Shown piece after piece: positions 6,330-12,060 of a stretch of 29,036 nucleotides of DNA. This DNA comes from a virus. The translations under genes were made by a program, and so were the position numbers. The notes beneath the pieces were generated by a model. That model did not search any database. It was not told the origin of the DNA and was given only the letters and a program-made list of their open reading frames with translations. The stretch is taken from positions 1 to 29,036 of the IMG/VR virus record IMGVR_UViG_3300005511_000053; one strand, 5' to 3'. Numbering within the stretch: the stretch's first letter is position 1; every line of letters starts with the position of its first letter.

Positions 6330-7212
6330 GGCCACCTCCCATCTCGCCCGACTCCAGCTCGCGGGAGGTGGGTGCGGCACAGCCACGGCGCAAGCACTCG
6401 TCAGGTGAGAAGCACTTCGCGCATCGGCTCGGCGCGCAGTCTTCTTTCTCCTGCCTAGCGTGTTCGATCATGATGGCGAAGCCGAGGCCGTCACGCAGCG
6501 CGATCCATCTTGAGGACGCGCGTGCTTCTGTGATGGCAGCTGGATCAAGATCACGGCTGCTGCGAATGACAGTCCCCGGCGTGCTCGCCATCTGGCGCAG
6601 GAATGTCTCCGCCTCCATCTCGCGCGCTGGGAGGGCGGACAGCCATACGGCTACCTGCGCTTCGGCGTCTTCGAGCGCCTTGTCGAGGCCGTGTTGCTCG
6701 ATGTAGTGGCCGCCATCTCGGTGAATGCGGGCCAACAAGTTGCGCAGCATGCTCGCCTCGTAACTGTCGCCGCCGCGCCAAGCGTCACGAGTCTGCGTAG
6801 CGATAGAAGTGGTATCCGATGACTGGGCGCCACCGATACCAGCACATGCGTTGCTGAGCGTTGTTCCATCTGAGGATGTCGGGGTACATTGCTGCTCCTG
6901 GTTGGGTTGGTTGTGCGCTGGGAGGGCGGATGCGGGGGCGGCGAGGGCAGAGATGCGCACGAACACGTCAGGCGTGCAGAAGTAGCCACTGCCGTACTGC
7001 GGATGCGAATGCTCCACGAAGTCGTCGCTGAAGTCCGCCACCGCCCCGGCAGGCTCTGGAGAAGAGAGGGCGAGGACTGCGCGAGCGAAGTCGGCAACCT
7101 GTGTGAACTCCCTGATGCCGCGGCCATTCGAGGTGATGCCATAGCGCGTCCGCAATGTGGCGATCTGTTCGTCGCTCAGCGCCCCCGCGCCGTTCTGTTT
7201 GTTCGAGTTCAC
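6322..7212 (-). CDS. Hypothetical protein sharing a module with the MazG-like protein
   Basis: A 296-aa protein starting with GTG at 7212 behind GGGAG. Residues ~12-50 (LSDEQIATLRTRYGI, then DFARAVLAL) match the C-terminal module of the MazG-like protein. A Ser/Thr/Gln-rich linker follows, then a helical domain (LRNLLARIHRDGG, LEDAEAQVAVWLSAL) and a C-terminal Cys cluster (CAPSRCAKCFSPDECLRRGC) with five Cys that probably binds zinc. I recognise no enzyme motif. The module may be a protein-protein contact element used by several early proteins. Confidence 0.7.
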   Translation of the reverse strand: MNSNKQNGAGALSDEQIATLRTRYGITSNGRGIREFTQVADFARAVLALSSPEPAGAVADFSDDFVEHSHPQYGSGYFCTPDVFVRISALAAPASALPAHNQPNQEQQCTPTSSDGTTLSNACAGIGGAQSSDTTSIATQTRDAWRGGDSYEASMLRNLLARIHRDGGHYIEQHGLDKALEDAEAQVAVWLSALPAREMEAETFLRQMASTPGTVIRSSRDLDPAAITEARASSRWIALRDGLGFAIMIEHARQEKEDCAPSRCAKCFSPDECLRRGCAAPTSRELESGEMGGGRG

Positions 7213-7432
7213 GGTTAGGCTCCCGAAGCCAGCCAAGCATCACGCTCGGCATTGATCTCGCGCTGGATGTCCTCGGCCGTCTTCACGGTGCCATCCCGCA
7301 GCTTGTTGAACGGCGAGATGGTCTGCCAGAACTTGCGAGTCTCCTGGCGCTTCTTGCCGTCTGCATCCAACCAGCGGCGGTTTGCCTTGACGGCGACTTC
7401 TTGGAATCGAATGGTTTGCACGGTTAGGCTCC
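7210..7432 (-). repeat. Duplicated 14-bp stop/start junction
   Basis: The minus-strand sequence GGAGCCTAACCGTG occurs at 7223-7210 and again at 7432-7419. Each copy holds the last codons of one gene (GCC TAA) and the ribosome-binding GGAG plus GTG start of the next. The exact repeat at two consecutive gene borders suggests duplication or use of the junction as a recombination seam. Confidence 0.7.
7215..7421 (-). CDS. Small basic phage protein
   Basis: A 68-aa protein starting GTG at 7421 behind GGAGCC. It is rich in Lys/Arg and Trp (KANRRWLDADGKKRQ, TRKFWQTISPF) and ends in a helix. The charge could fit nucleic acid binding, but no domain is recognised. The start is fixed by the duplicated GGAG-TAA-GTG junction shared with the next gene. 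Confidence 0.65.
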   Translation of the reverse strand: MQTIRFQEVAVKANRRWLDADGKKRQETRKFWQTISPFNKLRDGTVKTAEDIQREINAERDAWLASGA

Positions 7433-7633
7433 TTGGGTGCGGGCGAGGGAGGCGAAAACATCGGCAATGCGGTACATGGCGGCATCGCTTCCGCAATTGC
7501 CGTTCTCGTTCCACTCATCGACGATGAATTCGATTGCGCCAAGCGCCGCTTTCACGGCATCCCCGCCAGCAACGGCAGGGCTCGTATCGACCAGCATGCA
7601 GGCTTCTCCTGCGGTGGGGGTGGGGTGGGGCAT
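7424..7633 (-). CDS. Small hypothetical phage protein
   Basis: A 69-aa acidic protein starting MPHPTPTAGEACMLVD and largely helical (DAVKAALGAIEFIVDEW, AMYRIADVFASLARTQGA). The ATG at 7633 has an ideal GAGGA five bases before it. An in-frame ATG at 7645 would overlap the exonuclease stop as ATGA and cannot be excluded; it adds four residues. Function unknown; it directly follows the recombination genes. Confidence 0.65.
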   Translation of the reverse strand: MPHPTPTAGEACMLVDTSPAVAGGDAVKAALGAIEFIVDEWNENGNCGSDAAMYRIADVFASLARTQGA

Positions 7634-7641
7634 AACAATCC

Positions 7642-8274
7642 TCATGCAGCCTTCAGGCGCAGCTTTTCTTCGTTGGACTGAACGAGCGCAGCGAAAGCCA
7701 TCAGGTCGGCTTCGAGCTTCTCGATGGCATCCTCATCACGTTCGATTCGGATGATGTGCAGGCCCTTGCGGCCAGCGGTTTCGAGGTCGGGCGCCCAGAG
7801 CACTAGGTCAACCCACTTGCGGCCGAGCAGCCAGAGATAGCCAAGACATTGATCGAGGTAGGCCGACAGATCGCCATCAACCAGCGCAGTGAACAGTGTG
7901 TCGCTGCTGACCATGGTCTTGATCTCAAGCACGCCGTCTTCGTCGATCAGGCCGTCAGGGCTGAGTCCGAAAAACCCGTCCTCAGTCCTGAAGAATCCGG
8001 CCTCATCAACCATGTAGCCAGTGCGAGCCTCATACATGGCGCGAGCTGCCGGCTCCTGTTCGACGCCAGTGCGCATTGCCGCGTTCTGGAACTTGGCAGG
8101 AGCGAAGCCGCCGAAGCGTTCGCGCGCCACATCGCGGGCATAGTCGAGGCAGCTCTTGGACGGCTGGCCGTTCTTCAACTTGTCGCGGCAGTCCTTGAAG
8201 CGCGATCCAGTGATTACGCCGCGGCGCGCTGCGAGCCATTCCTCCGAGCCTTGTTCAAGCTTCAGCCACGGCAT
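7642..8274 (-). CDS. YqaJ/lambda-exonuclease family 5'-3' nuclease
   Basis: A 210-aa protein with the YqaJ viral recombinase fold (PD-(D/E)XK): an N-terminal GSEEWLAARRGVITGSR, RTGVEQEPAARAMYE at ~68-82, catalytic D107 in GLSPDG, E117 and K119 in GVLEIKT, and Q142. The family degrades the 5' strand of double-stranded ends to leave 3' overhangs for the partner annealing protein. The start at 8274 has GGAGG seven bases upstream. It overlaps recT by 20 bp; together they form a Red-like recombination pair. It probably forms a toroidal multimer like lambda Exo. Confidence 0.9.
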   Translation of the reverse strand: MPWLKLEQGSEEWLAARRGVITGSRFKDCRDKLKNGQPSKSCLDYARDVARERFGGFAPAKFQNAAMRTGVEQEPAARAMYEARTGYMVDEAGFFRTEDGFFGLSPDGLIDEDGVLEIKTMVSSDTLFTALVDGDLSAYLDQCLGYLWLLGRKWVDLVLWAPDLETAGRKGLHIIRIERDEDAIEKLEADLMAFAALVQSNEEKLRLKAA

Positions 8275-9178
8275 CTTTCGCCTCCACATCAGTTACTTCG
8301 TTCTGGGAAGCCTGGGCTTCGAGCCGCTTCTTGTGGGCTTGGCATGCCTTCTTGAGGGCGTCATGCGACGACAGGTCATTCGCAAGCCGGCCGTTGTTCT
8401 CGGCCCAGTAGGCGTTCAGCTCGGCAATGGTCTTGGTGGCGCGCGCGCCATCGATGATCGGCGTCGGGTCCACCGTAGTAGGTTTCGGGGCCGTCACCGC
8501 CAGACCCTCTCCGCCATCGGTGTTCAGGTGGTGGATAGCTTGGTCGAGCCTGTCGGACTTCGGCCAGTACTTGTAGGCGCGCTTTACGACCGTCTTCTTT
8601 GCCATCTCGCCGTAGTCGGTGTCCCAAGGAGACTGCTTGCCAGCCTTGACGGACTCGGAGCGATTCTTGATGGCGTCGATGTCCTCGCGGCTCATGCACT
8701 CGGTCAGGTAGTCGCCGCTGTGCATCTTCACGACCACATAGGCCCCGACCATCTCGCCGCGGTCCTTGGAGAAGGGGTTGAACGAGTGCGTAGGCGGCTT
8801 GTCGAAGCCGTTCAGCGTGAAGGCATCGTTGGCATAGACGAGATCAGCCTGCGCCCACATGATCGAGCCCGACTGGATCGCCAGATCTATCAGGCCCATG
8901 TAGCTGATGTCCAGGCAGATCTTTCCCTTGCGCGGCACCAGATAGGCCTGCTTCTTCGCAGGGTTCAGGCTGATCCCGATGGCCGCGATGTTGGTCACCG
9001 CGTTCACCACGGATTGACGGTCGCCTGCCGCGAGCTTCGCCACATAGTCATTCGAGGTCAGGACCTGAATGGCAAATCCTGCCTCGCGCTCGAAGTTCAG
9101 CGATCGGTCCACCAGCACGTTCTGGAAGCCATCCTCGGCGCCGTAGACGTAGTTGGTGATGGTCTGGATTGCGTTCAT
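8255..9178 (-). CDS. recT: RecT-family single-strand annealing protein
   Basis: A 307-aa protein with the RecT core: NAVTNIAAIGISLNPAKKQA, YLVPRKGKICLDISYMGLID, then AYVVVKMHSGDYLTECMSRE and WPKSDRLDQAIHHLN. RecT anneals complementary single strands made by the exonuclease encoded next and drives phage recombination and circularisation. The C-terminal ~70 residues are a variable charged tail that may contact host SSB or the nuclease. The ATG at 9178 follows AGAGG and overlaps the previous stop (ATGA); the extension upstream is Gly/Arg-rich and not conserved in the family. Confidence 0.93.
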   Translation of the reverse strand: MNAIQTITNYVYGAEDGFQNVLVDRSLNFEREAGFAIQVLTSNDYVAKLAAGDRQSVVNAVTNIAAIGISLNPAKKQAYLVPRKGKICLDISYMGLIDLAIQSGSIMWAQADLVYANDAFTLNGFDKPPTHSFNPFSKDRGEMVGAYVVVKMHSGDYLTECMSREDIDAIKNRSESVKAGKQSPWDTDYGEMAKKTVVKRAYKYWPKSDRLDQAIHHLNTDGGEGLAVTAPKPTTVDPTPIIDGARATKTIAELNAYWAENNGRLANDLSSHDALKKACQAHKKRLEAQASQNEVTDVEAKDAVAEA

Positions 9179-9369
9179 GCGTGTGCCTCTTGATCCTCGT
9201 CCAGCCATGCCTGCCACTTTTCAGCAGGCAGCACTTCGTTGATCTTGGTAAGCAAATCCAGCATCTGGCCCTCGCTCAGTCGCATCTCGACCATGAGGCC
9301 GCGTGGCCGGTGTGGTGCCGAGTCAATGCTGTCGATGTTCTCGACCTCGACGGAAAGAACAGTGCTCAC
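9175..9369 (-). CDS. Small acidic protein upstream of recT
   Basis: A 64-aa acidic protein starting GTG at 9369 behind AAAGG. The C-terminal half is a predicted helix pair (LSEGQMLDLLTKINEVLPAE, KWQAWLDEDQEAHA). Its fixed place before RecT suggests a recombination accessory or a host-protein inhibitor, as with lambda Gam, but there is no sequence likeness to Gam, so this is only positional. Confidence 0.65.
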   Translation of the reverse strand: MSTVLSVEVENIDSIDSAPHRPRGLMVEMRLSEGQMLDLLTKINEVLPAEKWQAWLDEDQEAHA

Positions 9370-9371
9370 AA

Positions 9372-9542
9372 TCAGCCTTTCAAAGAGGCGCGCACGATCA
9401 CAACGACCAGCGCGATGAGAAACAGGAATCCGACGACGCCAAGGCAAGCAATGCCAGCGGCGCGGCTGTTGGGTTGCTCTTCCTGCGCCTCGGTGGGGGC
9501 ATCGCCCCAGTGGCCGGGCGTGCTCGACTTGATGGTGGTCAT
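9372..9542 (-). CDS. Tiny single-TM membrane protein
   Basis: A 56-aa protein with a polar N-terminus of ~26 residues (MTTIKSSTPGHWGDAPTEAQ and on) and one C-terminal transmembrane helix (IACLGVVGFLFLIALVVVIV, residues 31-50) ending RASLKG. AAAGGA precedes the ATG. It overlaps the next upstream gene by 4 bp and ends 2 bases before the following GTG. Tail-anchored layout, N-terminus in the cytoplasm. Short enough to be missed by gene finders. Function unknown. Confidence 0.7.
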   Translation of the reverse strand: MTTIKSSTPGHWGDAPTEAQEEQPNSRAAGIACLGVVGFLFLIALVVVIVRASLKG

Positions 9543-9724
9543 TGAGGTCCTTTCAGCGCCGCATGCTCGGCAGCGCGGTCGTTGTCGATCTGGGCCGTGA
9601 TGGCGGCCGTCTCGGTCTCGGAGTGCTGGTGCTCAAGGTAGGCGTTGAGGAACAGCACCGTGATGACGGCGGCAGCAGACAGCGCCCAGCTCACGGCGTG
9701 CTGGCGGAAAGTGGTGCGAGTCAC
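9539..9724 (-). CDS. Small single-TM membrane protein
   Basis: A 61-aa protein with a basic N-terminus (TRTTFRQHAV), a transmembrane helix (SWALSAAAVITVLFLNAYL, residues ~12-30) and an acidic tail (EHQHSETETAAI, then DNDRAAEHAA). The orientation should put the tail outside, in the periplasm. GTG start behind GGAGG, overlapping the previous stop as GTGA. It resembles small Rz-like spanins only in size and topology, and it is in the early rather than lysis region, so I leave it unassigned. Confidence 0.7.
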   Translation of the reverse strand: MTRTTFRQHAVSWALSAAAVITVLFLNAYLEHQHSETETAAITAQIDNDRAAEHAALKGPQ

Positions 9725-9825
9725 AGCACACCTCCATCCAGCAGCGTCACATACGCCGCCAAGCCAAACCCGGCAGCACCGAACAAGAAGCCTGCGAGCC
9801 AGGCGATCAGCTGGCGGCGGGTCAT
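9721..9825 (-). CDS. Tiny membrane protein (34 aa)
   Basis: A 34-aa protein: MTRRQLIAWLAGFLFGAAGF followed by a hydrophobic stretch to LLDGGVL. Two positive residues precede the helix, so the C-terminus faces the periplasm. GAGG precedes the ATG, which overlaps the previous stop (ATGA), and its own stop overlaps the next GTG. The tight packing on both sides is the main support that it is translated. Function unknown. Confidence 0.6.
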   Translation of the reverse strand: MTRRQLIAWLAGFLFGAAGFGLAAYVTLLDGGVL

Positions 9826-10073
9826 GAGGCCCTCGCTTTCAACATGGCGTCGGCCATCAGGTAGGCGTGCTCCGCGATGTAGTCCTTGCCGATTGCGCTT
9901 GAGTCGATAGGCGACGTGAACGCGCCTTGCATCGCCAAGCCAGCGAAGTGGTCGCGCAGCCCGTCTACCTCGGCTGCCAACTCGATATGCCTGTCGATCC
10001 AGGCTTGTGCTTGCGCTTGGTCGATATCGCCAGCCAGCAGCATCCGCAAGATGTCTTCGATGATGGGGATCAC
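9822..10073 (-). CDS. Hypothetical protein, predicted helical
   Basis: An 83-aa protein starting GTG at 10073 directly behind GGAGG. It is mostly alpha-helical (IIEDILRMLLAGDIDQAQAQ, AWIDRHIELAAEV). No family recognised. The GTG overlaps the preceding stop in a GTGA. The frame is open for ~290 bases further upstream but that part is Arg-rich shadow sequence. Confidence 0.65.
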   Translation of the reverse strand: MIPIIEDILRMLLAGDIDQAQAQAWIDRHIELAAEVDGLRDHFAGLAMQGAFTSPIDSSAIGKDYIAEHAYLMADAMLKARAS

Positions 10074-10288
10074 GATGCAGCCTCCTGGGCCTTGGCCAGG
10101 GCGGCGCGGGCCTCGGCGGGACTGTCGAACAGTGCTTCGCCGCCGTGAGCGTCGAGCATGGATTCGTAGTCGTAGCCGGGCTCTGCGGAGGGGTTCCAGC
10201 GGGCCACTGACCACTTGCCGCAGCTCGGGCCCTCGGTGCATGGCTCGATGAACCACGGCCCCGGCGTGTGCTGAGCGGCGGCGGTCAT
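10070..10288 (-). CDS. Small phage protein with HTPGPW motif
   Basis: A 72-aa protein starting MTAAAQHTPGPWFIEPC. The HTPGPW start is a recurring signature of short unknown proteins of tailed phages; their function is not known to me. Aromatic and Cys residues suggest a compact beta fold, followed by a helix (SPAEARAALAKAQ). AAAGGAG precedes the ATG; both ends overlap neighbours. Confidence 0.75.
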   Translation of the reverse strand: MTAAAQHTPGPWFIEPCTEGPSCGKWSVARWNPSAEPGYDYESMLDAHGGEALFDSPAEARAALAKAQEAAS

Positions 10289-10557
10289 GCTGCTCTCCTT
10301 TCAGTGCTGTCGAGTGTTTGGGGTTGCAGGCCACGGAATGCATCCGAGTCCGGCTCATCAAGATCGAGGTCTTGCGCGATGGTCAGCAGCTGGTCCTTGG
10401 ACTCCTGCTGTTCAGGAGCGCACTGGCCGATGAGGAAATTCACCATGTCGAACAGCTCGCGGTCGGACATGCCTCCAGCGCGGTAGACAGAGCGAATCTC
10501 GGCTCGTGCGTTGGTCAGGCGCTGCTCGCGATGTGCAAGGTAGGAGCGGGCGTTCAT
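10285..10557 (-). CDS. Hypothetical acidic phage protein
   Basis: A 90-aa protein starting MNARSYLAHREQRLTNARAE, basic and helical at the N-terminus and acidic at the C-terminus (AQDLDLDEPDSDAFRGL). The start overlaps the previous stop as ATGA; an ATG four codons upstream is possible. No family recognised. Confidence 0.65.
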   Translation of the reverse strand: MNARSYLAHREQRLTNARAEIRSVYRAGGMSDRELFDMVNFLIGQCAPEQQESKDQLLTIAQDLDLDEPDSDAFRGLQPQTLDSTERRAA

Positions 10558-10925
10558 TGCAGTTCCCACTCCGCCGGCACAGTTCCGCGCATCTCGACCT
10601 TGTGCTCACCACGGACTGAGGGCACATCGAGGCGGCAGCGGCCGTGCATGCGCTCCAGATACTCGGCAGGAGAAACTTCCTCCTCGCTGTAGATCAGCAC
10701 GCCGTCTGCCAAGACGAAGCAATAGCTGTCGTCTACGCGGCCGACAGTGGAGTTGCCATCGGCCTCGTCGTCGTAAATCTCAGCTTGCGCATTGACCGCC
10801 TCGACCAGCGCTTTTGCATCCTCCATCGCTTCGGCATAGGTGCCGCGCAGGCAGGGTGCGCTCTCAACGAACACCTCTTCGATCAGGTCGTAGAGGACGC
10901 CTTGAAATTGCTGGGGCTTTGCCAC
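10554..10925 (-). CDS. Hypothetical protein, first gene of the left operon
   Basis: A 123-aa acidic protein starting GTG at 10925 behind GGAGAG. Segments such as YDLIEEVFVESAPCL, DAKALVEAVNAQAEIYDDE and SYCFVLADGVLIYSEEEVSP suggest an alpha/beta fold. It is the first open frame after the ~290-base leader and so takes the place of lambda N, but it is acidic and lacks the Arg-rich RNA-binding start of N proteins; I do not call it an antiterminator. A 13-base palindrome (10939-10951) lies just upstream of its ribosome site and might affect its translation. Confidence 0.7.
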   Translation of the reverse strand: MAKPQQFQGVLYDLIEEVFVESAPCLRGTYAEAMEDAKALVEAVNAQAEIYDDEADGNSTVGRVDDSYCFVLADGVLIYSEEEVSPAEYLERMHGRCRLDVPSVRGEHKVEMRGTVPAEWELQ

Positions 10926-11214
10926 GTTCTCTCCTAGTGCGCCAATGGCGCGGGTTGGTTAGGAGCAGAGAGAGAAGCGGGCTGGACGCAACCCCAGCGA
11001 TACAACAATGCGGTCCACCGACTCGACGGCGCCTAGGGTGAGGGCTTGGCCCTCCTGTTTCCCGCTTCGTTGGCGTGGTGCCGATTTCCTACACCGCCGC
11101 TTCTCTCTCTGCTCTCCATCCACACCACCCAGCCAACTTGGCTTCCCCCTGTCTCTGCTTCCTGTCCGACTTCGCCTCTCGTGTCGCTAGAGGCTTGGGG
11201 GTTGGGGTGTCGAT
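10926..11214 (-). promoter_or_regulatory. Untranslated leader of the left operon, with long-range stem
   Basis: About 290 bases between the predicted leftward start site (~11214) and the first gene hold no convincing gene. In transcript order there are a hairpin with 6-bp stem GCCTCT/AGAGGC (11194-11174), a short palindrome GCCAAGTTGGC, one arm of an exact 18-bp inverted repeat (11114-11097), the other arm (10980-10963), and the palindrome GCGCCATTGGCGC (10951-10939) just before the ribosome site. No boxA was recognised. Structures are seen; any role in antitermination or translation control is inference. Confidence 0.55.
10963..11114. repeat. Exact 18-bp inverted repeat around 116 bp
   Basis: GAGCAGAGAGAGAAGCGG at 10963-10980 is the exact reverse complement of 11097-11114. 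In the leftward transcript the arms could pair and close a domain of 116 nt. The pairs do not extend beyond 18 on either side. There are no transposase genes or target duplications to suggest an insertion sequence. Confidence 0.85.
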
Positions 11215-11220
11215 GGGATG

Positions 11221-11248
11221 ATTATGCGCGAACGCATGGAAAAGGCAA
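11221..11248 (-). promoter_or_regulatory. Leftward early promoter (PL-like)
   Basis: On the minus strand TTGCCT (11248-11243) and CATAAT (11226-11221) are separated by 16 bp; the -10 has 5 of 6 consensus bases and the -35 has 4 of 6. One operator lies between the two boxes and another touches the -35. The start would be near 11214, giving a ~290-nt leader before the first left-operon gene. Confidence 0.55.
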
Positions 11249-11261
11249 TGAGAAAACGCAT
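11224..11261. promoter_or_regulatory. Left operators, two sites
   Basis: ATGCG-CGAA-CGCAT at 11224-11237 is a perfect 14-bp dyad. ATGAG-AAAA-CGCAT at 11248-11261 has one mismatch. Centres are 24 bp apart, close to the lambda OL spacing. The same consensus recurs three times between cI and cro, so these are very likely repressor/Cro sites over the leftward promoter. Confidence 0.7.
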
Positions 11262-11314
11262 GACCCAAGTGAAACAAAGGGTAAACACCTAGGCCGGACA
11301 GTCGCTGACAGAAC

Positions 11315-11340
11315 GAAAAAAGCCCGCACGGTGGCGGGCT
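11315..11340 (-). terminator. Intrinsic terminator of the lysogenic operon
   Basis: On the minus strand a stem AGCCCGC/GCGGGCT with a 6-base loop (11340-11321) is followed by TTTTTT. It sits 18 bases after the stop of the membrane-protein gene and would stop repressor-operon transcripts before the leftward promoter. Confidence 0.85.
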
Positions 11341-11358
11341 TCGTGGGGCAGATGTGCA

Positions 11359-11778
11359 CTAAGCGCGAGAGACGCCTAGGCCAGCAATCACCCAGTCTAG
11401 GATTTTCCAGAGCAGCATGATTGCAATGCCTACTCCGAGCGCGATTCCAATGGTTCCGGCCCAATGCATCAGGACTTTCTTCCAGTGCTGTTCGGTTTCC
11501 ATGGTGTAGATCTCGCAGGTGTCCCGGTGCTTGGGATTTTTGGCGCAGATATGGCGAAGGATTTCTTCATCCGAAGAGAAGTTCGCTCTGTAGGCGCGAA
11601 GGATCTCAGATGCAGTCGTCTTCATTTCATCTGCATCCTCTGCCGCCACCGAGAAAAGGAAGGTAGTGGCAAGGCTGGATTTACTCGGCGCAAGCGAAGC
11701 GCCTCCAATGATGGTGGCGATCACACCAACGCCAGCCACCACAATGGCCAAGCGTCTGATAGCTTCCCGGAAGTTCAT
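11359..11778 (-). CDS. Two-TM membrane protein linked to the repressor
   Basis: A 139-aa protein with a basic N-terminus (MNFREAIRRL), TM1 (AIVVAGVGVIATIIGGASLA, residues ~11-30), a ~75-residue middle domain with two Cys (CAKNPKHRDTC) that could form a disulfide in the periplasm, and TM2 (GTIGIALGVGIAIMLLW, residues ~108-125) ending in a short tail. The ATG overlaps the lipoprotein stop as ATGA, and the terminator follows. As the third gene of the repressor operon it should be made in the lysogen, a place typical of superinfection exclusion or other lysogenic conversion genes. No family recognised; that role is inferred from position and topology. Confidence 0.75.
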   Translation of the reverse strand: MNFREAIRRLAIVVAGVGVIATIIGGASLAPSKSSLATTFLFSVAAEDADEMKTTASEILRAYRANFSSDEEILRHICAKNPKHRDTCEIYTMETEQHWKKVLMHWAGTIGIALGVGIAIMLLWKILDWVIAGLGVSRA

Positions 11779-12047
11779 TCGCACCTGAAGAGAACTTCAG
11801 CCTCAGGCCATCCGCCCATCGGTTTCGCCTGCGTTTCCTTGACATCGATCACGCGGGCCTTCTTGGGAGCGCAGCTCGTGTTTGCCTCAGCTATAGCGGC
11901 AGTCTTGAGGCTGGATGTAGGCACCAGGAAGCTGCTCCCTTGATGGGTGATCTTCGCTAGGCCGTCCGACAGAGGAACGACGCCAGTGGTGGGGACCGCA
12001 CAGGCCGAAAGCATGGCCGCGGTGGAAGCAGCAATAAACATCCTCAT
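11775..12047 (-). CDS. Small lipoprotein linked to the repressor
   Basis: A 90-aa protein with a signal peptide and lipobox (AAMLSAC, lipidated Cys ~C16 counting from the first Met), then a ~70-residue domain VVPLSDGLAKITHQG, AIAEANTSC and a C-terminal WPEAEVLFRC. The two late Cys probably pair. I know this pattern, ending in PxAEVxFRC, from small proteobacterial lipoproteins of unknown function, so it may be an acquired host-type gene. AGGAG lies 9 bases before the ATG at 12047. It is 13 bases after the repressor stop and overlaps the membrane-protein gene, so the two envelope proteins should be made together in the lysogen. Confidence 0.8.
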   Translation of the reverse strand: MRMFIAASTAAMLSACAVPTTGVVPLSDGLAKITHQGSSFLVPTSSLKTAAIAEANTSCAPKKARVIDVKETQAKPMGGWPEAEVLFRCE

Positions 12048-12060
12048 GAGAGCAATCTCC

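Noticed and set aside
8156-9193. 345-codon plus-strand frame opposite recT
   Set aside because: Antisense shadow of a clear RecT gene, rich in Val, Arg and His, with no ribosome site.
10963-11114. Inverted repeat as a retron msr-msd or as insertion-sequence ends
   Set aside because: No reverse transcriptase or transposase lies in the window, there is no target duplication, and the element fits the leader of the left operon. A structured RNA is the simpler reading.
11089-11277. 62-codon minus-strand frame overlapping the left promoter and leader
   Set aside because: It starts upstream of the predicted transcription start, overlaps both left operators and has a His/Arg-rich product without SD.
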